Positions 1-8,807 of a DNA stretch of 64,000 nucleotides are shown here, piece by piece. The first letter of the stretch is position 1, and every line of letters starts with the position of its first letter. Source of the DNA: CAVTLG01 sp963802635 (GTDB lineage Bacteria; Chloroflexota; Ktedonobacteria; Ktedonobacterales; Ktedonobacteraceae); assembly GCA_963802635.1 (NCBI GenBank), contig CAWDJJ010000001.1, positions 3,341,599 to 3,405,598 of the forward strand, given 5' to 3'. Below the pieces are notes generated by a model that searched no databases, was not told the origin of the DNA, and worked only from the letters and a program-made list of their open reading frames with translations. The position numbers and the translations under genes were made by a program.

Positions 1-1818
1 TAGAGAGCCGGTGGGCGATCACGAAGCTTGTTCTCCCTTGCACCAGTTCCGTCATCGCTTGCTGAATCTGCATCTCGGTTCGGGTGTCGACACTACTGGT
101 CGCCTCATCCAGAATCAGCATTTCCGGGTTGGCCAGGAAAGCGCGAGCTATGGTGAGTAGCTGCTTCTGCCCCTGAGAAATGTTGCTGGCGCTCCTCATT
201 CAGCACCGTGTTGTAGCCCTCCGGCAGGGTCCTGATGAAGTGATCGGCATAGGCCGCTTTAGCCGCCCGCACGATCTCGTCTTCGTGGCGCCCTCACAAC
301 CATAGGCAATATTGTCGCGGATGGTACCGTGGAAGAGCCAGGTATCCTGAAGCACCATACCGAAGGTACGGCGCAACTCTCCGCGCTTGATCTCGGTGAT
401 GTCCACGCCATGAACCAGAATCTTGCCGCCATTGACTTCGTAGAAGCGCATCAGCAGATTGACCAGCGTGGTCTTGCCGGCTCCGGTCGGTCCTACGATG
501 GCGATCATTTGTCCCGGCTTGACGTCGATATTCATGTCCTCCATCAGGATGGTGTCGGGCTGATAACCGAACCGGACATGCTCGAACTCCACGGTACCCG
601 AAGTAGCCTCGAAGGCGGCTGTGGCGGTGGTATCGACGACGTCCGGCGTCTCCTCCGGCTCGTCCAGCAGCTCAAAGATTCGCTCCGTCGAAGCCATGGT
701 CGACTGGATGACGTTGGCGATAGTTTGCCAGCTGGGTAATCGGCTGGGTAAATTGCTGAGCATACTGGATGAATGCCTGCACATCACCAATCGAGATCGC
801 TCCCTGGGTCAGCAGGATAGCTCCACCTACCGCCACAAAGACGTAGCCCAGGTTGCCGATCGATCTCATGAGAGGCATGATCATGCCCGACATAAACTGG
901 GCCCGCCAGCCCGCCTGGTACAGGTTATCGTTGAGCTGGTCAAAGGTCGCGATGGAGTCTTGCTCGTGACCGAAGGCTTTGACGATCTTATGCCCGGTAT
1001 ACATCTCCTCTACATGGCCGTTCAGGACTCCCAGCGCTCGTTGCTGATCCCGGAAATAGGTCTGTGAGCGTTTGGCAATGCCTACGGTGACCAGAAGACT
1101 AAGCGGTATCGTCACCAGCACCACCAGCGTGAGGAGCGGGCTGATCGTCAGCATCATCACCAGCACACCGATAACCGTTACCGCCGAGGTGATCAACTGG
1201 GTCACACTCTGCTGCAAGCGTGGAGCTGATGTTATCCATGTCGTTGACGGCGCGACTCATGGTTCTCGCCATGGGTGCGCGAGTCAAAATACTTCAGCGG
1301 CAGCCGGTTGAAGCTTCTCATCCACCTGCTGGCGCAGTGTGTAAACAGCTTTCTGCGATACACCCGCCATCACGTACTGCTGTATGTACAGGAAGATGGC
1401 GCTGATCACGTACAATCCCGAGGAGGATCAGTAAGACTCTGCCGATATAACCAAAATCGACGCCTGGGACGGGTGACAGGTGAGGGGAAGCGTCGGGTTT
1501 TTCGCTAATGCCTTGCTTACGGCCCCGTTTTTCGCCTGATACCTGGAAATCGGCTATCAGGCCGGCGAAGAGCTTGGTCGTCGCCAGTCCCAGTATCTTA
1601 GGGCCGACGATGTTGAATACGGTACCGATGATGGCCGCTACCAGCACCACTAGCAGCAGAAATTTCTGGGGGAGAAAATACGGGAGCAGTCGCTTGGCGG
1701 TTCCGGCAAAGTCCTTGGGCTTCTCTCCTGGTCGGCCCATGGCGCCCCAGCCGCCTCGACCCATCGGGCCTCCCCCCATACCCCCGACTAGTGATCGCTG
1801 CGTTCGCTATTCACTCAT
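1..1818 (-). pseudogene. ABC multidrug exporter half-transporter, canonical Walker B subunit (frameshifted, 3' end outside window)
   Basis: Membrane-bound type IV ABC exporter subunit: a Gly/Met-rich N-terminus, a transmembrane domain and a C-terminal nucleotide-binding domain. Visible in pieces across frames are Walker A (GPTGAGKT), a Q-loop (VLQDTWLF), the signature ISQGQKQLLTIARA, Walker B plus catalytic Glu (MLILDEATSSVD) and the H-loop (FVIAHRLS). The best start is the ATG at 1818 behind GGGGAGG; it overlaps the stop of the upstream ABC gene by 8 nt, so the two are translationally coupled. An in-frame TAG follows three codons later, and shifts are visible near 1420, 1310, 1270, 1220, 730, 275 and 190. 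The signature is degenerate (ISQGQ, not LSGGQ), as in one partner of heterodimeric exporters. The family call is firm; whether the breaks are real is not known. Confidence 0.8.
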
Positions 1819-3559
1819 GCGATTTCCTCCCCAATTTCCTCGCTGAGAGCTGTGAGGACACAATTTCATGATAGACATCACAGGTTTCCATGAACTCGTG
1901 GTGAGTGCCGATACCAGCCACACGCCCCTCATCCAGTACCAGGATCTGGTCGGCATCCATGACAGTGCTGACTCGCTGAGCATACGATCAGCACGGTTGC
2001 TCGCGCGGTCTCTTCTTTGAGCGCGGCGCGTAGTCTGGCGTCGGTCTTAAAGTCAAGCGCGGAGAAAGCTATCGTCGAAGATGTAAATTTCCGGTTTTCT
2101 CACCAGGGCGCGCGCAATTGAGAGGCGCTGCTTCTGGCCGCCTGAGACGTTGGTGCCGCCCTGAGCGATGATCGATTGAAAGCCGTCCGGCATCTCGGAT
2201 ATGAAGTCGAGGGCCTGGGCCACCTCAGCCGCGTGCCTGATCTCTTCTTCAGTGGCATCTTGTTTACCATAGCGGATATTCTCGTTAATCGTTCCCGAGA
2301 AAAGCACCGCCTTCTGCGGCACGAAACCAATCTTGGCGCGCAAATGCTTCCTGCGACAGCTCGCGTGTATCGACGCCGTCTACCAGTATCTGACCGCTGT
2401 CGATGTCGTAGAAGCGCGGGAATCAGGTTGACCAGCGTCGATTTACCGGCTCCGGTGCCGCCGATGATTGCCGTAGTCTGTCCAGGTCTGGCAGCTAAAT
2501 GAAACGTGAGCGAGCGCCGGCTCTTCCGCTCCGGGATAGCTAAACGTCACATCCTGGAACTCCAACCAGCCCTTGAGCTCGGTGGGCATCTTTCACCTGC
2601 TCGGCATCCTTGATTTCGGGTTTCATCGCCAGTACCTGGTTGATCTCTGGTGCCGAGGCCTCCGCCCGCGGCAGCATAATAAACATCATCGAGACCATCA
2701 GCATGGCAAAGAGAATCAGCATGGCGTACTGGAGGAATGCGAGGAGCGATCCCATCTGCATATCACCGCTATTGACCGGTGGGCGCCAAACCAGATGATA
2801 GCCACACTGGAAAAGTTGAGCACCAGCATCATGATCGGCATCAGGACGGCGATGAGCCGGTTCACTCTGATGGCCACATCGGTCACGTCGACGTTGGCCT
2901 GGTCGAAGCGCTGCTTCCTCGGACTTCACCCGGTCAAACGCTCGCACCACACGGACGCCGGTCAGACCCTCATCCAGGATGAGATTGAGCTTGTCCAGCT
3001 TGGCCTGCATACGTGTGAATAACGGAATCGCCTTGCTCAGCAGTATAAGAATAATAATCACCAGCACCGGCATGATCGCCACCAGAATCCAGGAAAGTCC
3101 AACATCCTGATTTAAGGCCAGAATAATGCCCACAACCAGCGTAATGGGGGCAGTGATCAGCATGTTCAGCACCATCACCATCACCTGCTGCACCTGCGTG
3201 GTATCGTTCGTAGTGCGCGTGATCAACGAGGCCGTGCTCACAGTGTCAAACTCGTGCAGTGAAAAACGTTGGACCTTGTAGAAAATCTGAGCGCGGATAA
3301 TCTTCCCCATACCCGTGGCGACCTGGGATGAGAAGAAAATGCCCACGACAGCACACAGGGTGCCACCAATGGCGACCAGCGCCATCAGGCCGCCAGTTCT
3401 CCAGATGTAGCCTGTATCAGCTTTCACAATGCCATTATCCACAATATCTGCCATCAAGTTTGGCAAATACAGGTTGGCCGTAGCCTGTCCGACGGCAAGC
3501 ACTAGGACAAGCACCAGTAACAAACGATACGGTTTTAAAAACCGCATGATTTTAATCAT
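1811..3559 (-). pseudogene. ABC multidrug exporter half-transporter, degenerate Walker B subunit (frameshifted)
   Basis: Second half of the predicted heterodimeric exporter. The transmembrane domain (about the first 300 codons) is followed by a nucleotide-binding domain with Walker A GGTGAGKST, Q-loop VPQKAVLF, signature VSGGQKQRLSIARA and Walker B IYIFDDSFSALD. The residue after the Walker B Asp is Asp instead of the catalytic Glu, the usual mark of the degenerate site in TM287/288-like pairs. The start ATG at 3559 overlaps the marR stop in an ATGA. Frame changes are needed near 2910, 2790, 2585, 2415, 2345, 2065 and 1990 to read the whole protein, ending at TGA 1811. It probably pumps hydrophobic compounds with the neighbouring subunit. 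Sequencing indels are as likely as true decay. Confidence 0.82.
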
Positions 3560-4045
3560 ACTTCCTCATCTCCGTTCCATAGTGGATGATGCACTCTGAC
3601 CGCACGCTCGTTAAAGTACTGAAACGCCTCGGATAAAAGCTCGAACAAGTTGGTTGCTTCGTTCCTCGCCCAGGTACTCAATCAAGCCCTGAAAAATTGT
3701 AGACATATCATCCATAGCCTTCTGAGTGATCGCTTCGCCTTTCTCCGTGAGCAGAATACTCACGGCGCGTCGATCATGCGGGTCGTTGCGCCTTTCGACT
3801 AACCCATTTGCTTCAAGACCTTTCAGCAATTGTGTGATGGTTGGGGAGGTGACATGGAGTAGTTTGCTGATCTCCGATACCCTTATGTCAGAATTCACCG
3901 ACATGATACCTCTTTTAAGACAGAATAAGACTTTGATTTCACTGATCGTACAACCCTCCATTGATCTCTGATGCCATTCAGCTCTTTTGAACCACATAAA
4001 GGATCGCATGAGCTTCTGTACGGTTGAACTTATATTCCTCTCCAT
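3556..4045 (-). CDS. MarR-family transcriptional regulator (one frameshift near the 3' end)
   Basis: Small winged-helix regulator of about 160 residues that probably controls the downstream ABC exporter pair. The recognition region reads VSEISKLLHVTSPTITQLL, followed by the wing (NDPHDRRAVSILLTEKG). The start ATG at 4045 has AAAGGTGG upstream. Read as given, the frame stops at 3611 after an atypical tail. Dropping one base near 3643 restores an ordinary MarR C-terminus (VELLSEAFQYFNER) that ends in TGA at 3556, giving a 4-nt ATGA overlap with the first ABC gene. That clean junction argues that the extra base is an error or a very recent mutation. A consensus promoter and an inverted repeat lie just upstream, so autoregulation is likely. 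Confidence 0.88.
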
Positions 4046-4066
4046 GGACCCACCTTTACAAGAAAA

Positions 4067-4097
4067 TAGGTTGGTATCTAATTTATTAAGTAACCTA
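4067..4097. promoter_or_regulatory. Candidate MarR operator
   Basis: TAGGTT (4067-4072) and AACCTA (4092-4097) form an inverted repeat with a 19-nt AT-rich spacer directly downstream of the -10 box, covering the expected transcription start. Position and symmetry fit an autorepressor site; binding is inferred. Confidence 0.5.
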
Positions 4098-4126
4098 ATT
4101 ATAATTTGAAGACATTAGATTGTCAA
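4098..4126 (-). promoter_or_regulatory. Consensus sigma-70 promoter of the marR-ABC operon
   Basis: On the minus strand TTGACA (4126-4121) and TATAAT (4103-4098) are both perfect hexamers separated by exactly 17 nt. They lie about 55 nt upstream of the marR start codon. Such a strong promoter is expected where a repressor normally holds it off. Confidence 0.8.
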
Positions 4127-4139
4127 CGGCATATACATA

Positions 4140-4612
4140 AATACCAGGCATTTTGCAAGTTGTCCACCAACAGAAACGTATCAAAACTAGTGTTTAAAAA
4201 TAGAGCGTTCTATTATCAACTAATTCTACAATAAGCGGAAAGCAGAATTACAGAGCAAGCTCGGTTACACGGGGACAACGAAACATATGAGGCACTTGAC
4301 GAATCCAATGAAACATATACATTAAATGATTTCAATACAGTTTTTATGAGCAAATTGGGCATAATCAATCGCCATGCGTGGGTCCTCTCTGGCAATTCAT
4401 TGCCAGAAAGGTAGGGACCACCTGATTACAGAAGAGACACGACGTCACTGCGTACGGCAAAACGGCACACTTCCCGCTGCTGTATGCGTAAAAGATCACT
4501 ATCCCTCGCTCAATGCAGGAGGGCGCGTGAGTACCAAAGCTCAGGCGCATAGAGCCGCACGGCTGTGGCAGAGGCAAGAAGGCTGCACCCGGAGCAATAC
4601 CAACGCTCCTTG
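4140..4612. other. Intergenic region with no supported gene
   Basis: AT-rich spacer between the marR promoter and the 3' end of the P450 gene. Short open frames exist on both strands but lack a start context and family resemblance. A weak hairpin (GGAGC 4591-4595, GCTCC 4605-4609) lies just past the P450 stop and could help terminate it. Confidence 0.5.
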
Positions 4613-6080
4613 TTAACTCATACTCTGGCTATTTACCTCTGATGCCTGAGCCGCTTCAGAGGAAGCCGTCGTGCGCGGACAAGCTTCTGATGTAGATGCC
4701 AGATGTAGACAAACACCCTCCCCGACCGCTGTTGCATCAGCAAAGTGACTGGCACCGCGATTTGTTTTGCGCGTATAGCGAATGATGGTTTTTGTAGGTC
4801 GGGCAGCGCCCATACCGTACTCAACCTGCGGATTCTTCGTGATCAATTCGAGATCAAATTGCTGGAAGAGCAGAGAGGTAATGATCATCATCTCATTATT
4901 GGCAAAGTTCATACCCGTACATTTATGTATTCCCCCACCAAAATCGATCAACGCAAAGCGATGCTGCCGGTCCTCTTCACGCCCTGGAGCGAAACGTAAG
5001 GGATCATATTTTTCAGGCTCACTAAAGAGTGCTGGCAGCCTCTGAGCGACGTCTGCACTAAGCATCAGGTTCCAATTTTGGGGAATACGGTAATCACCAA
5101 TCTCGATATCCTCCTCAACTCTGCGCATCAGTATATCGACCGAAGGACGCAGGCGTGTCGTCTCCTGTACTGCCCAGAAAACGTGTTTGAGCGAACTGAG
5201 CACTCTGGCATTGATTGGTTGGTCAGAGGATAGACGGTCGCTGATCTCCTGTTGCACCAGCTTCAGAGTAATCAGGTGCCTGGAGAAGTTGAATGATGGT
5301 CCACGCGGTTTGCCCGGTTAGTGTTTCGTGTCCAGCAAACATGAGACCCATGATCATGTTCAGAATAGTTTCATCTTCCATCGGGCTACCATCTTTATAT
5401 TCAGCGATCGCAAAATCCACCAGGAAGTCATCGTATTGATCTGGATTAGCCCGACGTGCAGCAATCATGGGCCAGATCATCTCGCGCAGCTTCTTTTTGG
5501 CTCGATCACGGCGAATAAACTTTGGCAAGGGCAATTTAGGAGGGAGAGTAGGATCAATAGCTTTACTGATGGCGAGATACTGTCTCCAGAACTCGGGACC
5601 AGCATGGTCGCGGAAATCCTTACCCATCAAGGTATGCGCTGCCACATTCTGCACAAACTGCACCATTTCACTGTGCAACTCCATCTCGCCAGAGTTCCCA
5701 AGAGCATTCAGCCACTGTTGCACTTCCAGTTGCATAATATCCAGGTACCTGACCATCCTCTCACTCTTAAAGGGCTTGTGCAAGATGGGACGTTGCGCAA
5801 AATAAACTTCTGGCGGGGCTGTAACCCCCACCTCGCCGAAAGTCTCCTTTAAAAACTGATACGTATTATGTATACTAAGCTTCTTATTTGTCTCCGTAAA
5901 AAAAATCTGCTGATACTCAGGACCGATGATTACAGCCACCGATTGATTGAGTAATTTAATGGTAAAGATGGGGCCAAGGGCATCAAAGCCTCTTTGAAAC
6001 AGGTGAGAACGATCTTTCATAAACTCGAAAAAATGTCCCACCACAGGAGAACCGGAAAGCATAGGTGGCGTCGGCTTCAT
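4613..6080 (-). pseudogene. Cytochrome P450 (one frameshift)
   Basis: Soluble haem-thiolate monooxygenase of about 490 residues. Visible are the I-helix oxygen-activation motif (MFAGHETLTGQTAW), the K-helix ExxR (VQETTRLRP) and the haem loop FGGGIHKCTGMNFA with the Cys ligand. The start ATG at 6080 has AAGGAG 9 nt upstream. Reading frames meet near 5266, where one extra T splits the gene between the I-helix and K-helix; the rest of the protein is intact. The C-terminus runs about 50 residues beyond the usual P450 end and is Ala/Ser-rich. The substrate cannot be told from sequence; the pattern recalls the CYP51 clan only loosely. No ferredoxin or reductase gene is adjacent. The start region abuts a TnpB remnant, so a mobile element may have reshaped its promoter. 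Confidence 0.82.
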
Positions 6081-6084
6081 ACTT

Positions 6085-6596
6085 TTGCTCCTTCATGACC
6101 ATCTGCCGTTGGGAAAGATCACCGATCACAATGGTTCTCTCAACCGTTTTGTGCGCGATGAGATGCGATGCTTTGTGCAGACAGTCGTGTTGCTTGTTGC
6201 GCTTCCGCTGCGAAACGCGCTTGTAGACCTGGCTCAAGTGCTGGTACCTCTGCGCGACCCCTTCTTGCAACGGTCCCGCTTAGAACGGATCGTGTCTAGT
6301 TGTGTATTATACCACTTGCTCCCCTTGAACTCTCCGATACGGTAGAAACGTCCTTGCTCGTTGACGCCTGTTGCCAGCATCTTCATGCCTAAATCAATGG
6401 CAAGCACGCCGTCATGCTCGTGGATCTCTTCTGTCACCTCGTGTACGAATGAGGCGTAGTAGTGTCCCTGTCCATCCCTGGAGATTACTACCTCTTTGTA
6501 GCCAGTCGGCGCTTCCTTAAAACAGCAGCCCAGCGGCACAACATCGTGGGCAGATAGTACTAAGACAGCGAATGTTGACGCGGTGCAAGCATTCAA
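6085..6596 (-). pseudogene. Remnant of an IS200/IS605-family TnpB
   Basis: Only the middle of a TnpB nuclease remains: APTGYKEVVISRDG, the RuvC-I strand (GVLAIDLGMKMLATG) and, after a frame change near 6265, a basic helix (YKRVSQRKRNKQ) and the RuvC-II region (TIVIGDLSQRQMV). The N-terminal domain, RuvC-III and the zinc finger are absent, so it cannot be functional. The fragment runs directly into the ribosome-binding site and start codon of the P450 gene. It differs in sequence from the full tnpB at 53.6 kb. Confidence 0.75.
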
Positions 6597-6655
6597 CTAC
6601 AATTGGGAGAAGAGATGAAGGGTGAAGAGTAGAACCTCCTGCAAAGGAGTGGTTC

Positions 6656-7582
6656 ATGCATAATTGCTATCAAATACCGCAGCAACTTGGCGACTACAGC
6701 TTACTTCAGCAGTTAGGAAAGAGCGATTTTTCTGAAGTATATCTCGCCGAGCATATGCAGCAACATACGCAAGTCGCCATCAAATTGCTACCAGGGATAG
6801 GTGACAATGCAGAGGAGTTTCTTACCCGTAGCGCACAACTGGTACAATTACGACATCCACATGTTGTTCCGATGCTTGATTTCGGCGCAGAAGATGATTG
6901 TGCATTTCTGGTGATGGACTATATACCCGGTGGCACACTACGCCAGCGCTATCCACAAGGTGTGCGTGTACCATTTGAGACAATCTTGCCGCATGTGAGG
7001 CAGATTACGGCGGCGCTCCAGTATGTTCATGAGCGAGGATTGGTCCATCGTGACATCAAACCACAGAATATACTCCTGAGCGCAGAAGATACACTTCTGC
7101 TCAGTGATTTTGGCACAGCAGTTCCTTCCTATACACTCGATCCCAGCCATACCTATGACTTCGAGGGCACCGTCCTCTATGCCGCCCCCGAACAATTACA
7201 CGGCAGACCACAGAGAAGCAGCGACCAATACGCCTTGGGGGCAGTACTCTACGAGTGGATCAGCGGCGTACGACTCTTTTCTGGTACGTTCCATGAAATC
7301 GCCCACCAACATTTATTTGTGACACCCCCAACATTGCAGACGCAGGGTATCACATGTCCATCAGGTATTGAACAAGTGATACGACGGGCACTAGAAAAGG
7401 AACCTCAGAAGCGCTTTTCAAGTGTAAAAATATTCGCAGAAGAACTAGAATGGGCATGGAAAGTCGCCCAGGCCAAAGGACAGCAGATGACATATACAAC
7501 AGCAATACAGTCATCTCTAGCACACACAGAAGACAAGCGGCAATTTAAATTACCACAGCCATTTGCGAGAAAAATGCCGTAA
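6656..7582 (+). CDS. Soluble serine/threonine protein kinase (PknB-like)
   Basis: Hanks-type kinase of 308 residues that is almost only a kinase domain. The Gly-rich loop is at residues 20-28 (LGKSDFSEV), the ATP-binding Lys is K43 (VAIK), the catalytic loop HRDIKPQN has D133, the Mg-binding DFG starts at D151, and the APE motif reads YAAPEQL. The C-terminal 45 residues are polar and low in complexity. No transmembrane segment, PASTA or TPR domain follows, unlike many PknB relatives, so it is probably cytoplasmic. The ATG at 6656 has AAAGGAG 7 nt upstream. It is transcribed away from the P450 and the TnpB remnant; its substrate is unknown. Confidence 0.9.
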   Translation: MHNCYQIPQQLGDYSLLQQLGKSDFSEVYLAEHMQQHTQVAIKLLPGIGDNAEEFLTRSAQLVQLRHPHVVPMLDFGAEDDCAFLVMDYIPGGTLRQRYPQGVRVPFETILPHVRQITAALQYVHERGLVHRDIKPQNILLSAEDTLLLSDFGTAVPSYTLDPSHTYDFEGTVLYAAPEQLHGRPQRSSDQYALGAVLYEWISGVRLFSGTFHEIAHQHLFVTPPTLQTQGITCPSGIEQVIRRALEKEPQKRFSSVKIFAEELEWAWKVAQAKGQQMTYTTAIQSSLAHTEDKRQFKLPQPFARKMP

Positions 7583-8254
7583 GCCTGTAAGCATATACTG
7601 CGTAGCTTGGCCGTAATTAGGCCGCTTCTATAGCAACCAGGCACTCTTCTACCCCTAGCGTTATGGAGCGCTTCTGCTACAATTTCATCTCATCCATTGC
7701 CACTTTCACTGCTATCTATACATATTTGATGGAACTCCTCAGGTCTGCGAGCAGAGAAGGTCTGTGTAGGGCCACTTGCTCCCCAGACGGCAGTGGCTTA
7801 CGCACAAAGCGTGCCTAGACGAGCAGTAAACATTGTCACGACACGGAGTTTGCACTCCACCTGAAGAGCTACGATTTGATAGAGAATCTTTATCCCTAAA
7901 CGAACATGGCTGTTTTTTGATTCTAGCAGTTGAATTTGAAACCACAAGGGGATGTTGCAGAAATGCATCAGTTACCGCAAAAATGCAGCTTTAGATTTCT
8001 TTTTGCTTGCTTTAAAATTCGGCTTTGATAGCATTAATACTTGCGCTTAATCGTATATTGGTGTATGATCGGTTTGCCTATTTCTTAATATGTCTATGCA
8101 ATTAAGAAACGACACGGCCATACCGCTTCTACTGATTGATAACGGCATTACATATCGAACCACGTCTAGTCAAGCAGAGAAGAAGTGACGAGGGAGCTAG
8201 CGCTAGCTTCCTCACCTGAATGTGAGGGAATAGAAGTTTTAAAGGAGGACATGT
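7583..8254. other. Long intergenic region upstream of the HTH gene
   Basis: No convincing coding sequence on either strand. It holds a possible weak promoter (TTGCGC 8041-8046, TATGAT 8064-8069, 17-nt spacer). A perfect 14-bp palindrome AGCTAGCGCTAGCT lies at 8195-8208, about 45 nt before the HTH gene, and could be an operator. Confidence 0.4.
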
Positions 8255-8503
8255 ATGGCTCGCCACAAACGGACTGATTGGGATGAAGAGCAAGACGCAA
8301 ACGAGTCGGACTCAGCAGGAGATCTCCTGACAATTCATGAAGTAGCACGCCATTTGCGAGTGGATGATACGACGGTGAGACGTTGGATCAAGGCTGGAGC
8401 GCTGGAAGCAGTAGCATTACCGCACAGTGGCAAACGCTGTGGCTACCGGGTAAGAAAACACACACTTGATGCTCTATTCAACGGAACGATCACACTAGCT
8501 TGA
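8255..8503 (+). CDS. Small excisionase/MerR-type helix-turn-helix protein
   Basis: An 82-residue DNA-binding protein. A charged N-terminus is followed by a single HTH of the helix-turn-helix 17 type: LLTIHEVARHLRVDDTTVRR, then WIKAGALEAV. These domains occur in excisionases and small regulators and bind DNA as winged helices. The ATG follows AAAGGAGG at 7-nt spacing, a strong site. The gene ends in a strong intrinsic terminator immediately before the leader of giant gene A, so it is transcribed separately. It may regulate itself through the palindrome at 8195, and because it directly precedes the giant-gene array it is a candidate array regulator; both ideas are inference. Confidence 0.82.
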   Translation: MARHKRTDWDEEQDANESDSAGDLLTIHEVARHLRVDDTTVRRWIKAGALEAVALPHSGKRCGYRVRKHTLDALFNGTITLA

Positions 8504-8525
8504 TCCTTGAATAGTCCGTCCAGGT

Positions 8526-8559
8526 GGGGTAGCGAGCGTGCTCGCTACCCCATTTTTCT
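8526..8559 (+). terminator. Intrinsic terminator of the HTH gene
   Basis: Perfect 12-bp stem GGGGTAGCGAGC (8526-8537) with GCTCGCTACCCC (8540-8551), followed by ATTTTTCTT. The T-rich tail is also the first base run of the conserved leader of gene A. Confidence 0.92.
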
Positions 8560-8807
8560 TATCTTCCATACCTCCATTGTCTCACATATGTTATAATCCT
8601 AACAATAGCAAAGTCTTCAGGTGACGTGCAAACATGTGTAGAGATATGCTTCATCACATTTGGCACACCTGCAAAGGAGACGATGCATCACCCTTTTCAC
8701 TCTCATGAGAAGGTGTTGATCTTTGACGGCTGTCCTCTTCTGGCTCGCTGCACGACAGTTCCTGCACAATCGACAGAGAGAGAAGATCAGACATCTTAGG
8801 GTAAACA
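8551..8807 (+). promoter_or_regulatory. Type-1 promoter and leader of giant gene A
   Basis: This block is conserved almost base for base upstream of genes A, B and C. It contains an extended -10 element, TG-T-TATAAT (8589-8597), with no good -35 box, then a leader of about 210 nt. The leader holds a hairpin (CCTTTTCA paired with TGAGAAGG, about 8691-8712), a well-initiated 38-codon open frame, and a weak site (TAGGGTAAACA) before the ATG of A. Confidence 0.65.
8683..8799 (+). CDS. Possible 38-residue leader peptide upstream of gene A
   Basis: The ATG at 8683 sits behind AAAGGAGACG, a better ribosome-binding site than that of gene A. The peptide contains FHSHEKVLIFDGCPLLARC, and the stop TAG lies inside the weak ribosome-binding site of A, 8 nt before its ATG, as expected for translational coupling. 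The B leader holds a matching frame with the same FHSHEKVLI core. Against coding: A-B differences are mostly amino-acid changing and the C copy is out of frame, so this may be conserved regulatory RNA rather than a protein. Confidence 0.35.
   Translation: MHHPFHSHEKVLIFDGCPLLARCTTVPAQSTEREDQTS

Noticed and set aside
8195..8208. Attachment site or transposon end
   Set aside because: The 14-bp palindrome has no partner copy nearby; kept only as a possible operator in the intergenic note.
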